Assembly (NCBI GenBank): GCA_019448385.1
Contig: JAGTXO010000033.1
Coordinates: forward strand, 77,001 to 141,000
Source: Diacronema lutheri
Lineage: Eukaryota; Haptophyta; Pavlovophyceae; Pavlovales; Pavlovaceae
Reading direction: 5' to 3'
DNA length: 64,000 nt
This document shows, in pieces, positions 51,971-61,809 of this stretch; the stretch's first letter is position 1; every line of letters starts with the position of its first letter. A model generated the notes under the pieces. It saw only the letters and a list, made by a program, of their open reading frames with translations, did no database searches and had not been told where the DNA came from. Position numbers and translations under genes: made by a program.

Positions 51971-52256
51971 GCCTAAACGCGGTCGGGCGGAGGGCACTGC
52001 CTCTCTCCGCCCGTCTCGTTTCGGGAGCTCTGCCATGCCCTGCACCCCGGCCGACTCGGACACGAGCGCGCGCGCCGATGGTACCGGCGTGGCGACTGCC
52101 CGCGCGTCGCGCGCCGCGCCCGGTGATCTGACTGACTGATCTCCGTGCAGCATGACGCGCCGCTCGGGAGAAGACCACTCAACTCTCAGCATCCAGCCTA
52201 ATGACATTATTATGCAACGGTGACCAGACCTTGAGATAAGTTCGCGCTTCCGGGGG
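51971..52256. other. Intergenic, 286 bp, AT-richer promoter side
   Basis: The end of this spacer (about 52190-52245) is noticeably AT-richer, with attattatgc, just before the SDR start. It is probably HSP70 3' UTR plus the SDR promoter. Confidence 0.4.
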
Positions 52257-53129
52257 ATGCGAGTCGAGGTGTTCGCCGCGCTGTCCGGCGCGCTGTTCCC
52301 AGCCGTCACCGTGCGACCGTCCGGCGCGCATGCCCTATGTGCGCGCGCCGCGCCGCGCGGTGCGGCGCGCCTCGCGCTCGAGGCGCAGCCGGTGCGTACC
52401 CCGATCGACGCCGACTCGTGCGCGCTCGTCGTGGGCGCGTCGCGCGGGCTCGGGCTCGAGTTTGCGCGGCAGCTCGCCGCGCGCGGCGCGCGCGTATTCG
52501 CGACGCATCGCGGCACTGAGCCACCCGACGCGCTCGCGGCGCTCGTCAGCGCGCACGCCGGCCGCGTGCGCGCGCTTCCGCTCGACGTTGGCGACGACAC
52601 GTCGATCGCGACCGCGCTCGCCGCCGTGCAGAAGCTCGCGCAGGCGGCGCGGCCGCTCTCGCACGTGGTGCACAACGCGGGTGTATACGGGCCGGCGCGC
52701 GGCCTCGGCTCGCTGCAGCGCGAGGCGCTGCTGCGCACATTCGAGGTGAACGCGGTCGGGCCGGTGCTGCTCGCGCAGCGCGCCAAGGCGCTGCTCCGCC
52801 CGCCGAGCGCGAGGGGCGCGTCGGCGGTGTACGCGCTGCTCTCGTCCAAGATGGGCTCGGTGGAGGACAACAGCTCGGGCGGCTCATACGGCTATCGCAT
52901 GTCCAAGTCGGCGCTCGTGATCGCGGCCAAATCGCTCGCGATCGACCTTGGCGGCCAAGCGGGTGTCGTCTGCCTCCACCCGGGCTACGTGCGCACGGAC
53001 ATGACGGGCGGCGGCGGGCTCATCGACGTCGACGAGTCGGTGCGCGGCATGCTCGCGGCGATCGAGGCGACCGACGGCGGCACGCCCTTCCGCTGGGTCG
53101 ACTTCAAGGCGGAGATCGTGCCATACTGA
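52257..53129 (+). CDS. Short-chain dehydrogenase/reductase (C-factor-like)
   Basis: Single exon, 290 residues. Rossmann motif [20 protein letters not shown], the NAG motif in [10 protein letters not shown], active-site Ser in [18 protein letters not shown] (YxxxK) and the PG motif [11 protein letters not shown] are all intact. The first 45 residues are Ala/Arg-rich and could be a targeting peptide. NAD(P)(H)-dependent oxidoreductase; substrate unknown. It most resembles the C-factor/sniffer-type SDRs by sequence order. Confidence 0.9.
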   Translation: MRVEVFAALSGALFPAVTVRPSGAHALCARAAPRGAARLALEAQPVRTPIDADSCALVVGASRGLGLEFARQLAARGARVFATHRGTEPPDALAALVSAHAGRVRALPLDVGDDTSIATALAAVQKLAQAARPLSHVVHNAGVYGPARGLGSLQREALLRTFEVNAVGPVLLAQRAKALLRPPSARGASAVYALLSSKMGSVEDNSSGGSYGYRMSKSALVIAAKSLAIDLGGQAGVVCLHPGYVRTDMTGGGGLIDVDESVRGMLAAIEATDGGTPFRWVDFKAEIVPY

Positions 53130-53227
53130 TGCGAGAAGGGCTGACAAAATTCACGCTGTGGAAAACAGACAACAGACGCAGACAACAAGACGCACAACCC
53201 ACGCAACTTGCCGGCCCATGCTGCGCC

Positions 53228-56200
53228 TCATGGTGTGAGGCACATGAGCGCGCGTGGCACCTCGGCGCGGCTGCGCGGGCTCGCACCACGCGAGATCGGC
53301 GTGCGCGGCGGTGTGACGGCCGGTCCGCCGGCCGGCGTGTTCGGCGCAGCCAACCCGAGCGGTGGGTCGGCGGCCTGCGACGCGCGCGGCCGCCGATTCG
53401 CGCGGCGAACAGCGATCGCGAGATGGCGCGCGCGCGAACCGAGCCGCTCGCGCGCGCAGCGGCGGTCGATGGCATCGAGCAGGCGCGCGCGCGCGATCGC
53501 GCCGAGCGTTACGTCCCGCCCGGTGATCGCCTGCAGTCCGCAGAAGGTGCGCGCGAGCTGCTCGGCCGAGTCGCACGCGAAGATGTAGGCGGACGCTCCG
53601 ACGCATAGCGTGAAGACGAGGCCGCGCCGCTCGGGGCAGTGCTCGTCGCCCAGCCCGTACTCGAGCAACGCAATCTCATCCACGCGCAGCTCGCGCGAGA
53701 TCGCGGACTCGAGCCCCGCACCGTGCTCGGCGATCTCGGCGCGCGCCTCAAGGAAGAGACGACGTGACTTTGGAGCATATCGCAGCTTGACCACACGACG
53801 CTCGTGCGAGAGAGCGCGCGCGCCCGCGCCGCCCGCGCGCGCGGGCGACGCCGCGCCGCCTGGTGATAGGACGCGCAGCGTGCCGAGCGCCGTGACGAGC
53901 GGCGAGCCGCCCGCCGCCGAGCTCGAGCGGCGCGCGAGCAGCTCGAGCGCATCCGCCGGCTTTGGCAAAAAGGCAAGCACCACCTCGCCCAAGATGAGCT
54001 CGGCACGCCACCGCGCCTGCACGCCGGCGATCGGCGGGCGGGCGGGCGGGCGGGCGGGCGGGCGGGCGGGCGGGCGGGCGGGCGGGCGGCAGCACGCGTG
54101 TGGGCGCGTGTGGGCGCGTGTGGGCGCGTGTGGGCGCGTGTGGGCGCGTGTGGGCGACGGACGTTTCGTTCGACGGCGAGCGCGCGGCGTAGCGCACGGA
54201 GCGCATCGACGCGCCCGGCCGCACGACTCGCGTCCGCGCGCTGCAGCCGCGCCTGCGCGCCGTCGGTTGAATCGCAGTGCGCGGCCAGTTGCGCACTCAC
54301 GGCGGCGAGCGCCGCGCGCGTGTGTGCGAGCTCGCGCTCCGCGCGAGCGAGCTGCGCGCCGCTTGCAGCCGCACTGGCGCGCGCGCTCGTCGCGAGGGCG
54401 TCGCTCTCGCGCTCGCGCCGCGCGGCCTCCTCGGCGCGCGCCTCCTCCTCCTCCGCGCGCGCGAGCGCCGCGTCAGCGCGCGCGCTCGCCGTCGCGCGCG
54501 CAGCGCGCAGCGTCTGCGCGTCCGCCTCGGCGCGCGCGAGGCGCGCTGCGAGCTCGGCGGCCACCTCGGCAGCGGCGCTAGACAGCGCGCTCTTGCCGTC
54601 GCTGGCCGCGCTGCCGGGCGGGGGCGGCAACGGCGTGCGGTCGCGGTCGCCGAGCAGATCACGGGCACGTGCGCGCGCCGCAGAGCCAGACGGCGTGGCG
54701 CCGTCCGCCGAGGCGGGCGAGGGCGCGGCGAGGTTGAGCTGCGCGCCGGGCCGCACGTGCGGCTGCGTCGCCTCCTGCGCGCGGCGCGGCGCTTCTGTCG
54801 ACGCGGCGGTCGCACCGGGCGCCGAGCCGCCTCCGCCGCGCGAGGGCATGCGCGGCAGGGGCACGGACGCTCGCACCACCCGCGCGACTGCCTCGCGAGC
54901 GTAGCCGGAGAGCGCGCGCGCATCGAGCTTGGGCGCAGCACCTCCACGGCCACGGCCGGCGGCAGGCGGGTCGGCGGCGGCAGCGAGCGCGCGGTCTGCG
55001 CACGCCGCGTCCGTGTCCGCTGGCGCGCCCGTTCGCGCAGCGGCCGCAGCCGGCTCGAGCACCAGCGGGTCCGGCCGGCGTGCGGCCGGACCCTCGGCCG
55101 AGCGCGACGCGCCGTCGGTCGCGCCAGCCGATGCGGCCGAGCCGAAGGACCAGCGGCCCGTCGGCGCGCCGCTGCCGCCCACCGAGCAGGCTTCCTCTCG
55201 CGACAAGGGGCTCTGCGGCTCGGGCGTGGGCGGGCCATCCGCGCTGCGTGCGGATGCGGCGGAGAGGGGCTGCACGGCGGTGGATGATGAGCACGCGCGG
55301 CCGTGCGGCGCGCACGACGGCTCGGGCGAGAGGGGCACGCCCGTGAACCAGCCACTGCTACCCGCGCGGCCCCACGACGGTAGCGCGCACGTCGGCGTCG
55401 CATTGCCGCTCGCACGTGTCGTCCACGCCGGCGTGCCGACCGGCGCGAGCCCACCGCCGCTCGCGCCGGCTGCGTCGGCACCGCCAGCGGCGCAGCTCGA
55501 GCGTGCGCTGCCGGCTGCGCCGCGCTCCTCGGCCGCCTCCGCCGCCGACCGCAGCCGTTTCGCCAGCCCTTGCTGGCGCAGCTCGAGCTGGCGCATGGCG
55601 GCCGCCGACGAGCGCGCGGCGGCGTCGGCCTCATCCGCGCGCCGGCCCTCTTCCTCGGCGCGCGCCCGCAATTCAACGACAGCAAAGCCGAGCTCGACGA
55701 GCCGCGAGCGCGCCGCGCGCTCCGCCTCGTCCGCCTCGTCCGCCCTCTGACGCTCCGCTGCCATCGCAGCCTCGAGCGGCAAGAGCCGCGCCTCCGCCTC
55801 GCGTCGCGCGACCGCCTCGGCCGCCGCGTCCGCGCGCAGCGCCGCAAGTGCCTCGAGGTGCGACAAGGCGGACGGGCTCGGCGCGGGGTCGGCGGGCGCG
55901 GCGGGCGGCGGCGGTGACGCGAGGCTGTCCCCCTCGTGTGACGTGGTGACCACACCCGAGCCGTGCGCCGGCGCGCTCGGCGGCGAGGTGGCGCGAGCGT
56001 CAAGCCGCGCCCAGCCGCGGCCGAGCACGCGCGTGGCGGCGGCACCGACGAGCGCGCCGATGACGAGCGCGGCCGTCTGCGCCCAGAACCACGCCGCGAG
56101 CTGTGCGGCCAGCTGCGCGTGCACGCGCTCGACGGCCGCGAGCAGCCCGTCCTCGGAGGCCGACAGGCGCGCGCCGGCGAGCGCGAGCGCACCGAGCCGG

Positions 56201-56649
56201 GCGTTCACCGTGAGCGCAGCGTCCGCGGCGCGCGTCGCGCGCAGCAGCGCACCGTCGCAGCTGGCGAGGCTTGTGCGCGCGTCTGCCACCTCGTGCGCGC
56301 CGGACGCGAGCGCGTGCGCCGCGCGCGCCGTCTCGAGCGCGCGTGCGCGCGTCGCGTTGGCGCGCGAGACCATCGCCGCGCCCGCGTCGCGCACGTCGGC
56401 CACGAGCTGCTCGGCGGCGGCGACGGAGATTGCCTCGGCTGACGTGCCGCGCCGCGCCCAAGGGCGCAGCGCGAGCGGCGCGAGCGCGCACGCGCCGAGC
56501 ACCGCGACGAGCAGCGGCCACGCGCGCCGTGCGCGCGGCGCAGCGTGCGGCCAGCGTTGATCGGCGCGCGACGGCGTGGCGCGAAGCCGTGTCGTGTACT
56601 CGTGGCCGAGGGCGATCGCGCGCCGTCCGAGGCCCTGCGCTTCATCCAT
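53228..56649 (-). CDS. Two-helix membrane coiled-coil protein with PH-like C-terminus
   Basis: Exons 56649-54163 and 54016-53228 join in phase 0, about 1,091 residues. Near the N-terminus are two hydrophobic helices (WPLLVAVLGACALAPLAL; AAWFWAQTAALVIGALVG) flanking an Ala-rich helical segment of about 140 residues, a chemoreceptor-like layout. Coiled coil (ALRADAAAEAVARREAEARL), a Ser/Pro-rich region and a second coiled coil follow. The second exon holds VVKLRYAPKSRRLFLEARAE, LRVDEIALLEYGLGDEHCPE and CGLQAITGRDV, which resembles a PH domain of the phospholipase C type. Membrane tethering is likely; no known family was recognised. The intron contains two simple arrays. Confidence 0.68.
54031..54152 (+). 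repeat. (cggg)n and 10-bp gtgggcgcgt arrays in an intron
   Basis: At 54031-54090 a (gggc)n stretch, then at about 54103-54152 five copies of gtgggcgcgt, both inside the intron of the two-helix membrane gene. Confidence 0.85.
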
Positions 56650-56724
56650 CGTCTCGCGCACGTCGGGTCGTTCAAAAAGTGGAGAGGCGTTTGGCCTTTG
56701 GTGGAGTGCAAACGCACGTGCTGC

Positions 56725-58620
56725 ATGATGGCGTCGTGCGGTGCGTATCGGCGCTGCAGCGTGTGGTGCGTGTCGGCGGTGGGGGCGTCGTTCCTCGCCG
56801 CCGCTCTGTACGTGCGCGCGCGACGCCGCGCGCGCGGCATCGCGCGGCCGTGGCTGTACGTGCGCGGCCGCCCCGTTTGGGTCATTTCGCGCGCGTCCGA
56901 GCCCGCCACCGCCGATGCCGCGCTGTGCGCGGCGCTCTGCCGGCTGCGCGCGGCCGCGCCCGTCGGGCTCGACGCCGAGTGGCGGCCAGGCTCGCGCAGC
57001 GGCGTGGCGGTGCTGCAGCTCGCCTCGAACGCCGAGGTACTCGTCCTGCACCTCGCCGCCCTCCGCCTCTCGTCGCACGCCCACGGCGCGCTCGCCGCCT
57101 TCCTCGCGGACGGTGGCGTGTGCAAGCTCGGTGTCGGCGCCGCGACCGACGGGCCGCGACTGCGCGCGCTCGGGCTGCCGGTGGGCGCGCACATCGACGT
57201 GGTGGACGACCTCGCGCCCCAGCTTGCGCTTGCGCCAGCCGACGCGCCGCGCGTCGGCGAGCGCTCCCTCGCCTCGCTTTCGCGTCGTTGGCTGAGCGTC
57301 GAGCTGGACAAGGCGATGCAGACTTCCGACTGGGGCGCGCGCGCGCTCAGCGACGCGCAGCTCGCGTACGCGGCGCTCGATGCGCTCGTCTCACTCGAGG
57401 TGGCGGTGGCGATGCACGCCGCCGCGCGAGCGCGCCGCGCCGCCACCCTTCCCTTTGCTGCCGCGTGCGCCGCGGTGGCCGACGCGATGGTGCGCGCGCC
57501 GGCGAGCGCGCGCGACGAGCGCGGCGGTGGCAGCGGGGGGGCTGGCGGCGGCACGGCGCGCTGCACCAAGATGGCTGGTGGTGGGCACAAGGTGGCGCCG
57601 CGCCAGTCCGGCCTGTACGAGAACTGCCTTATTCTCGCACCGGACGGGCTGCGTCTTTCCGTCTGCTCAGCCAAAAAGGTTCGTTGGTACGTGCAGCGCG
57701 GCCTCGCCGACCGCGTGCCGCACCCGGACGACGACGACGACGGCGGTGGCGGCGACGGCGACGTGGACGCGCGCGTGGCGCCGGCCGACGACCGCGGCGC
57801 ACGTTCGGCCGGCGCGCGCGAGCCGCGCGTCGCGATCCGGCTGCGCTTTGAGCCGGGCGGGCGTGGACACGCGGACGATCGTTTCTATCTCGAGGCCAAG
57901 CAGAACCGTTGCTGCGTGTGCGCGCACGCCGACTCGTTCGTGCGGCACGCGGTCGTGCCGCACGCGTACCGGCAGCACTTCCCCGCGCGGATGAAGTCGC
58001 ACCTCTCACACGACCTCGTGCTCCTCTGCACGCGCTGCCACGCACGAGCGTCGCAGCTCACGTGCGAGAAAGTGGCCGCCGTCGCGAGGGAGCTCGGCGT
58101 GCCGCTCGAGCACGAGGCGGCCGAGAAGAAGCTTGTGCACGACGCGGCCGCGCTCGGCGCGCGGCGCAGCGCGCGCGCGCTGCGTGACGCGGACGGCGGC
58201 GGCGGCGCGGACGGCGGCCGCCGCCTCGAGCGGAGCAAACGCGCACGCGGTAAGCTGCCCGGTAAGAAGCGCGCCGAGCTCACGGCTGTGCTTGCGCGCT
58301 TCTACGGGTTGCGCGCGCCGGCCGACGTGACGAGCGAGCACGTGGATGCGGCGTGCGCGCTCGATGGAACGGGCATCAATCCGCGCTGGGTGCCGCACGG
58401 CCGGCTCGTCGTCGAGCGGCTGGGCGGCGAGGACGGGATCGCTGAATTTGTGCGCATGTGGCGCCGGCATTTTGTTGAGACGATGCACCCGCGCCACCTC
58501 TCGCCGTACTGGAGCGTCGACGCGCGCGTCGTGAACTCGACCGCCGCCGTCTTTGGCAATGCGCGCTTCACGGAGTGCGCGGCAGCCGCCTTTGAATCGC
58601 AGCCCAGAGATTCTGCATGA
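56725..58620 (+). CDS. EXD2: EXD2-like 3'-5' exonuclease with HNH-like zinc module
   Basis: Single exon, 631 residues (human EXD2 621). N-terminal membrane anchor VWCVSAVGASFLAAALYV as in EXD2. DEDDy exonuclease motifs: GLDAEWRPG (Exo I), KLGVGAATDGPRL (Exo II), SDAQLAYAALDALVSLEV (Exo III with Tyr and Asp). Then KQNRCCVCAHADSFVRHAVV, PHAYRQHFPARMKSHLSHDL and VLLCTRCH, the Cys/His region EXD2 places after the nuclease, with an acidic insert at about residues 330-360. EXD2 acts in DNA end resection and at mitochondria in animals. Start chosen at the MM pair 75 bp from the divergent gene. Confidence 0.92.
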   Translation: MMASCGAYRRCSVWCVSAVGASFLAAALYVRARRRARGIARPWLYVRGRPVWVISRASEPATADAALCAALCRLRAAAPVGLDAEWRPGSRSGVAVLQLASNAEVLVLHLAALRLSSHAHGALAAFLADGGVCKLGVGAATDGPRLRALGLPVGAHIDVVDDLAPQLALAPADAPRVGERSLASLSRRWLSVELDKAMQTSDWGARALSDAQLAYAALDALVSLEVAVAMHAAARARRAATLPFAAACAAVADAMVRAPASARDERGGGSGGAGGGTARCTKMAGGGHKVAPRQSGLYENCLILAPDGLRLSVCSAKKVRWYVQRGLADRVPHPDDDDDGGGGDGDVDARVAPADDRGARSAGAREPRVAIRLRFEPGGRGHADDRFYLEAKQNRCCVCAHADSFVRHAVVPHAYRQHFPARMKSHLSHDLVLLCTRCHARASQLTCEKVAAVARELGVPLEHEAAEKKLVHDAAALGARRSARALRDADGGGGADGGRRLERSKRARGKLPGKKRAELTAVLARFYGLRAPADVTSEHVDAACALDGTGINPRWVPHGRLVVERLGGEDGIAEFVRMWRRHFVETMHPRHLSPYWSVDARVVNSTAAVFGNARFTECAAAAFESQPRDSA

Positions 58621-58814
58621 CACCCCCCGTGTGTTCGTCCAGAATGATGAGGCGCTGACCGTCTCATTCCCGGTCAGGTGTGCTTTGTCCACGCCGCGCA
58701 CAGACCCCCGCGCTGCCTCGCGCACCACTCGCGCCGATGCGGCTCCAGCCACGCCCGCCATTAGAATGGCATGTGTGCCCGCCGAGTTGCGAGGTTGATG
58801 GTGCACACCCGTGC
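58621..58814. other. Convergent spacer, 194 bp
   Basis: Between the EXD2 and AP-2 sigma stop codons. No coding pattern, repeat or RNA gene is visible. Confidence 0.4.
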
Positions 58815-59243
58815 TCATTCGAGCATGTCGAGCTTGCGCACGCGCTCGAGGATGACGCGCTTGCTCGTCTCCTGCACCTCACCCGCGAGGAAGAGCTCGT
58901 CGAGGATCATGTAGACCTTGTAAAAGTTGTACACAAGGTCGAGCTCGCACACGTTGCCGAAGAATTGGTCGAGGACCTCGACGAGGAGGTGGATCGATTC
59001 GAACATCGCAAGCTCGTTGTCTGCCTGCTCCACGCACAGCGTGAAGTAGAGCCCGGCGTACCTACGGTAGACGAGCTTGAACTGCTTGAACTCGACAAAG
59101 TTCGTGAATTTGACGTCTCGGCCCGTCTCGAGCCTGTGGATCTCATCCTCAATCTTGACGCGCTCGTCGTCGGAGTACTGCCTGTAGTACTTGGACAAGC
59201 GCGTGATCCCTTGTCGATTCTGCACGAGGATGAACTGGATCAT
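58815..59243 (-). CDS. AP2S1: AP-2 complex sigma subunit
   Basis: Single exon, 142 residues, the same length as animal AP-2 sigma. [80 protein letters not shown] and EVQETSK follow the family without gaps. It is the small core subunit of the clathrin adaptor at the plasma membrane and binds dileucine signals. The Met at 59243 starts the conserved domain; a longer in-frame extension is not conserved. Confidence 0.97.
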   Translation of the reverse strand: MIQFILVQNRQGITRLSKYYRQYSDDERVKIEDEIHRLETGRDVKFTNFVEFKQFKLVYRRYAGLYFTLCVEQADNELAMFESIHLLVEVLDQFFGNVCELDLVYNFYKVYMILDELFLAGEVQETSKRVILERVRKLDMLE

Positions 59244-60017
59244 GGTTGCTCCGCCTCGAGGCTCGCCGCCGGGGGCTCCACGGGCAAGAAGGCCTCGGTG
59301 ACAGCTGCGACAAAGAAACAATGGAGGACAGCAAAAGGCTATGAGTATTGAGTAATAATGATTGTACTCGAGGATGTCAGCCGTTTCACCGACGACGCCC
59401 GCCGGGGCGCCGGCGCGCGCGCGTGCTGATAAACCGCCCGTCTCCTCTCGCCACTAGCGCGGCCGCAGCAGCCCCGCCACAGGCGACGCTTCTCCTCCGA
59501 ACCAGCCCCCGTCTCGCCGGGCTCGAGTCGCGTGCCCCGGCCGGCCGTGGGCACGGCCGTGGGCACGTACGCGCACGCGACACCAGTCTGCACGTACGCG
59601 CACGCGACACCAGTCTGCGGCACGCCAGCGCGCCGTGGGCAGCTCGTGCTAGCCGGCATCATCGCTCGTGGTGGACGCGCTCGTGGGGTGGGCCGAGGAG
59701 CGGGCCGGCGCCCTCTTCGCGCGTATCCACTCGTGCAAGCGCGCCTGCTCGCCGGGCCGACCGCGACCGCGCCCCCGCGCCGGCCGAGCACACCGCGCGC
59801 GACGCCACAGTCGCCCGGCGCTGAACGGCGGCGCAGCGCAAGGAGGCCCGTTTCTTCCAGTCGAGTTCGGCCGGCGGCGCCGCGCGTGCGTGCGCCCACA
59901 ATTATCGTGGGCACCGCCGTTCAGCGCTGGAGCAGCACAATTATCGTTGGCAGCGCCGCGCGTGCGCCCACAATTATCGTGGGAGCGCAGCGCAAGGAGG
60001 CCCGTTTCTTCCAGTCG
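59244..60017. repeat. Nested duplicated and inverted repeats, no confident gene
   Basis: About 770 bp. At 59574-59616 a unit of about 25 bp (gtacgcgcacgcgacaccag) is tandemly duplicated. A segment ending aggaggcccgtttcttccag occurs at 59840-59863 and again at 59995-60017. The near-palindrome cccacaattatcgtggg occurs at 59895-59911 and 59967-59983, with a variant at 59936-59950. gcgctgaacggcgg (about 59818) is inverted at about 59914-59927. Together these make an imperfect hairpin-like duplication, perhaps the relic of a small non-autonomous DNA element. The first part (59244-59400) should hold the AP-2 sigma promoter. Confidence 0.6.
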
Positions 60018-61100
60018 CGCTCGTGTGGCTTTGCTGGGCGCAGCCTCTGCAACTCACAGAGGCGCGCCGACTGCTCGGCGCGCGCGTACGCGACGTGCTT
60101 CCCCGCGCGCAACGCGACGGCGCGCGCTGGCGCGCGGGAGCTGACGTTCGATGCGACACCGGGCTACGCGTTTGCAATATCTCTCCTGCCTACGGGTGCT
60201 CTCCTCTCCGCAGCAATGCATATCGGCCGCCTGTCGCCGTGCACGCTCCAGATCTGGCTGCTGCGCGAGCCGCTCGACCGGATTGAATCGATGTGGAGCT
60301 ACCGCAGGGACCTGCTCCACACGTCGGTCGGCCGGCAGTGCTCGCTTGCTCAGGCGCTCAAGGCGGAGCTGGTCTACCTCGATTCGCCCGTGGGCGCTAA
60401 TCTCGTCCGCCAGATGCTCGAAGGTCGCGCGTCGGGTGACGGCGGACTGGCGGTTGGGAGCGCCTTTGCGCTTGCGCGCAGCGCGGGCGTGCGTCCGATC
60501 GCCGGCTCGGGCTGCGTGCTCGCGCCAAGAGACAAGATCGTGCTGCAGACATTCCACTTCCCGCAGCTGCTCCATTTCCTCGACGCATCACAGGTCGCGC
60601 ACGGGCGCGCGCTCGCGTTGCAGTCGGAACAACTTTTCGCAGACCCGACCGGCGTGTTGACAGACGTCGTCGGTCCGTTTGTGCACGGCGCGGGCGGTCG
60701 GGGTCCAGGTGCGGCCGGTGATGCGGCCGGCAACGCGGCCCGCACTGAGCATCATCAGCGTGCGCTGCGGGTGCGCCAGCGCGGCCGCGGGCGCGCCCTT
60801 CGCGCCCCCGCCCTGCGCTCTAACCCGTCGGTGCACCAGCCGCGCAGCCCCGAGTACGTGTCGCTCCGCTGCAAGCTCGTGTGCACGTTCGCGCCGTTCA
60901 ACGCCGCCCTCAATCAGCTGCTTGCGACGGACAAGCGCCTGGTCGCATATCCTCCGGTCCCACAAGGGCGGGGGAGGGGGACCGAGTTCGCACTCATGCC
61001 CTCAAACACGTCTGCCGGCAGCCCGTGGTGGCCCGAGACACTCTACTACCCGGAGTGCGCCACGCCCGACCTGAATTGCAGCAGCCGCCCGTTCTTGTGA
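60018..61100 (+). CDS. Sulfotransferase-like protein, 5' end unresolved
   Basis: An open frame through 61100 with sulfotransferase landmarks: GARELTFDATPGYAF (the E-x-TP-Y element), QIWLLREPLDRIESMWSYRR (the 3'-phosphate-binding LR-P--R--S motif), DKIVLQTFHFPQLLHFLDAS, LQSEQLFADPTGVLTDVV, and a C-terminal LVCTFAPFNAALNQLLATD. The PAPS 5'-phosphosulfate loop (K-x-G-TT-type) that should lie upstream was not found, and the first in-frame ATG is at 60216, after conserved sequence. Either 5' exons lie further upstream or the gene is truncated by the repeats that end at 60017. An Ala/Arg insert lies around 60690-60830. Likely a Golgi carbohydrate sulfotransferase if intact. Confidence 0.6.
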   Translation, partial: RSCGFAGRSLCNSQRRADCSARAYATCFPARNATARAGARELTFDATPGYAFAISLLPTGALLSAAMHIGRLSPCTLQIWLLREPLDRIESMWSYRRDLLHTSVGRQCSLAQALKAELVYLDSPVGANLVRQMLEGRASGDGGLAVGSAFALARSAGVRPIAGSGCVLAPRDKIVLQTFHFPQLLHFLDASQVAHGRALALQSEQLFADPTGVLTDVVGPFVHGAGGRGPGAAGDAAGNAARTEHHQRALRVRQRGRGRALRAPALRSNPSVHQPRSPEYVSLRCKLVCTFAPFNAALNQLLATDKRLVAYPPVPQGRGRGTEFALMPSNTSAGSPWWPETLYYPECATPDLNCSSRPFL

Positions 61101-61117
61101 GCAACCCTCAGCACGAG

Positions 61118-61226
61118 GGCCAGTTTGGCCTCGTGTTCGACTCGACTTGTCTGTGTGCGACGCCGCCAAGCCAGCGCGAGGCGTGGGCCGTGCAGATGGC
61201 CAGCGTGCTCGCCGCCGGGCGCAAGA
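61118..61226 (+). pseudogene. Partial copy of the downstream methyltransferase gene
   Basis: This stretch matches 62126-62232 of the intact methyltransferase almost base for base (QFGLVFDST, PPSQREAWA-QMA-VLA). It lacks both the SAM motif before and the C-terminus after, and breaks off where the 38-bp palindrome starts. It is a duplicated coding fragment, not a gene. Confidence 0.85.
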
Positions 61227-61259
61227 TTTGCCGCAGCGAGCTCGCTGCGGCAAATCTTG
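61222..61259. repeat. 38-bp perfect palindrome plus third arm
   Basis: The sequence from 61222 to 61259 equals its own reverse complement, centred on gagctc. A third copy of the arm follows at 61261-61286 and pairs perfectly over 26 bp with 61219-61244. Strong hairpin or cruciform potential; possibly a rearrangement footprint. Confidence 0.93.
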
Positions 61260-61286
61260 GCGAGCTCGCTGCGGCAAATCTTGCGC

Positions 61287-61686
61287 TGCGCCGGCGCGCT
61301 ACTTGCCCTTGGCCGAGCTGCGCCCGTTGCGCAGCCAGCGTCTCGATGCGGCGGTGGCCGGCACCTTGGCGCGCCTGGACTTGGCGGCCTCGGTCTGCAC
61401 GGACTCGGGCGCAGGCGGCGAGCACGGTGACGCCGTAGTTGGTCTTGTGCTCGGTGGCGTCGCTGCCGACCATCGAGAGCTTGGGCGAGCACATTGGCGC
61501 ACTTGGGCTCGGTGCGCGGCTCAGCCTGCGCAGGCGCGGGCGCGATGCTCTCGGACTCGCTGCCCAGCTCTGCCTGCGCGGGCGCGGCGCTCTTGGGCTC
61601 TGTTACCGGCTCTGTCTCCGGAGGGGGTCGGGCCTTGCCGGCATGCCACACTTGTCTTTTTGACGCTGTGTGTCTGAGCCGCCATC
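61287..61686. other. Unassigned, about 400 bp, coding-like remnant on minus strand
   Basis: Minus-strand frames hold an Ala/Glu/Pro-rich piece (EPKSAAPAQAELGSESES), then in another frame CSPKLSMVGSDATEHKTNYG, then AAKSRRAKVPATAASRRWLR. The pieces switch frame and have no start. They look like fragments of a gene inserted with the adjacent duplication, but I do not recognise them. Confidence 0.35.
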
Positions 61687-61809
61687 GTGATCACGCACGG
61701 CGTCGTTTCGGGCCCGCGTCGGCGACCGTCCTCGGTACACGCCGCGATTCTCCTGCTGCTCGCCGTCACCGCCGCCGCCGGGCGCTCGTCAGCGCGCTCG
61801 TCGGTGAGA

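Noticed and set aside
59532-60017. N-terminus of the sulfotransferase in frame from 59532
   Set aside because: The frame is open but opens with GTG and is composed of duplicated repeat DNA; no PAPS-binding loop is found there.
61287-61650. Minus-strand Ala/Glu/Pro-rich frames as a gene
   Set aside because: No start, frame changes between pieces, and adjacency to a duplicated fragment and palindrome; reported only as an unassigned remnant.
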